A DNA stretch of 6,302 bases from Clostridia bacterium (GTDB lineage: Bacteria > Bacillota > Clostridia > Christensenellales > DTU072), in assembly GCA_028703745.1 (NCBI GenBank), contig JAQVME010000084.1:1-6302 (forward strand), read 5' to 3'. How positions within the stretch are numbered: position 1 is the first letter of the stretch; each line of letters opens with the position of its first letter. Below, piece by piece: positions 5,756 through 6,302 of the stretch. Below the pieces are notes generated by a model, which saw only the letters and a program-made list of their open reading frames with translations, searched no databases and was not told where the DNA came from. The translations under genes and the position numbers were made by a program.

Positions 5756-6302
5756 TTACTCATCTTTATTTAAGAGGCTGAGGCCCAAGCCTTCCAGCTT
5801 GCCGATGACTTCGTCAAGCGATTTGCGCCCGAGGTTGCGTACCTTCAGCATATCTTCTTCTGTTCTTTTCACAAGGTCTTCCACGGTGAATATTCCGGCG
5901 CGTTTCAGACAGTTCAGCGGACGCACGGACAAGTCCAATTCCTCTATGCTCATAGAAAGCACCTTCGGACCGCCGCCCTCATCGGGATTGACAAGAATTT
6001 CGAGCGAGCTCATGTCGTCTACGAGATTTATGAACAGCTTCAAATGGTCGCTCATAATCTTCGCGGCAAGGCTGATAACTTCCTTCGGCGTGGTCGTTCC
6101 GTTGGTCTTTATGTTCATGGTGAGTTTGTCATAGTCTATGGACTGCTCGACACGGGTAGCCTCGACGGAATAGCTTGCTGCGATGACGGGAGCGAAGAGC
6201 GAATCTATGGGGATATATCCGATAGGAGCCTTCAACGGCTTGTTGTAGTGCGCAGAAACATAGCCTCTGCCTACGCCTATCGTAAAATCCATATTGAGCT
6301 CA
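5756..6302 (-). CDS. rpoA: RNA polymerase alpha subunit, N-terminal part missing at window edge
   Basis: RpoA forms the dimer on which RNA polymerase assembles; its C-terminal domain contacts UP elements and activators. The reading frame is open to the right edge. The 181 visible codons begin with ELNMDFTIGVGRGYVSA, the family's conserved internal block, so the methionine at 6290-6292 is not the start and roughly the first 130-140 residues lie outside. After the N-terminal domain end (KTNGTTTPKEVISLAAKIM) comes an acidic, glycine-containing linker (PDEGGG), then the C-terminal domain with VRPLNCLKRAGI. There the R, N, C and K residues match the DNA-contacting positions known from E. coli alpha (R265, N268, C269, K271). 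The domain ends with RNLGRKSLDEV and a short tail. The stop codon and the following GGAG overlap in the sequence TAAGGAG, linking it to rplQ. Confidence 0.98.
   Translation of the reverse strand, partial: ELNMDFTIGVGRGYVSAHYNKPLKAPIGYIPIDSLFAPVIAASYSVEATRVEQSIDYDKLTMNIKTNGTTTPKEVISLAAKIMSDHLKLFINLVDDMSSLEILVNPDEGGGPKVLSMSIEELDLSVRPLNCLKRAGIFTVEDLVKRTEEDMLKVRNLGRKSLDEVIGKLEGLGLSLLNKDE

Noticed and set aside
5673..6134. Plus-strand open frame of 153 codons antisense to rpoA and rplQ
   Set aside because: A serine- and phenylalanine-rich product typical of an antisense frame; both genes below it are certain.
6290..6292. ATG as the true start of rpoA
   Set aside because: The frame continues upstream as ELN to the window edge, and the residues match an internal conserved block of the alpha subunit.

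Overview
The window is chromosomal housekeeping DNA from a Gram-positive bacterium, most likely a member of the Clostridia (class Clostridia, perhaps an uncultured gut lineage). Three things point there: the rpoA-rplQ gene order, the expanded L17 protein of about 170 residues, and the use of a type III pantothenate kinase. The taxonomic call is inference from protein resemblance, not from a search. Every gene I can support lies on the minus strand, so transcription runs from high to low coordinates. I see no tRNA, rRNA, CRISPR array, insertion sequence or phage gene.

Reading in the direction of transcription, the first unit (6302-5165) is the end of the ribosomal protein/RNA polymerase operon. 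It holds the C-terminal part of rpoA (cut by the window edge), then rplQ, and it closes with a strong intrinsic terminator.

The second unit (5124-2242) holds a YgjP-like zinc metallopeptidase-fold protein, coaX (pantothenate kinase, first step of CoA synthesis) and hom (homoserine dehydrogenase, entry to threonine and methionine). The first gene has an extended -10 promoter placed so that the predicted transcript starts at the A of its ATG, so it may be leaderless. coaX has its own consensus-like promoter just past the end of the peptidase-like gene. The coaX stop codon overlaps the Shine-Dalgarno of hom. A terminator follows hom.

The third unit (2196-1) starts at a near-consensus promoter and holds two small related proteins of unknown function, each a cytoplasmic winged-helix-like domain with a single C-terminal membrane segment. 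They are followed directly by uvrB (helicase-like subunit of nucleotide excision repair), whose C-terminal part is off the left edge. Both gene junctions are TAA-NNN-ATG with only three bases between stop and start, which suggests tight translational coupling. This pair of putative tail-anchored proteins joined to uvrB is the least explained part of the window.

There is no gene-free stretch above 300 bases. The two larger gaps, 2148-2307 and 5110-5226, are filled by terminators and promoters described below.
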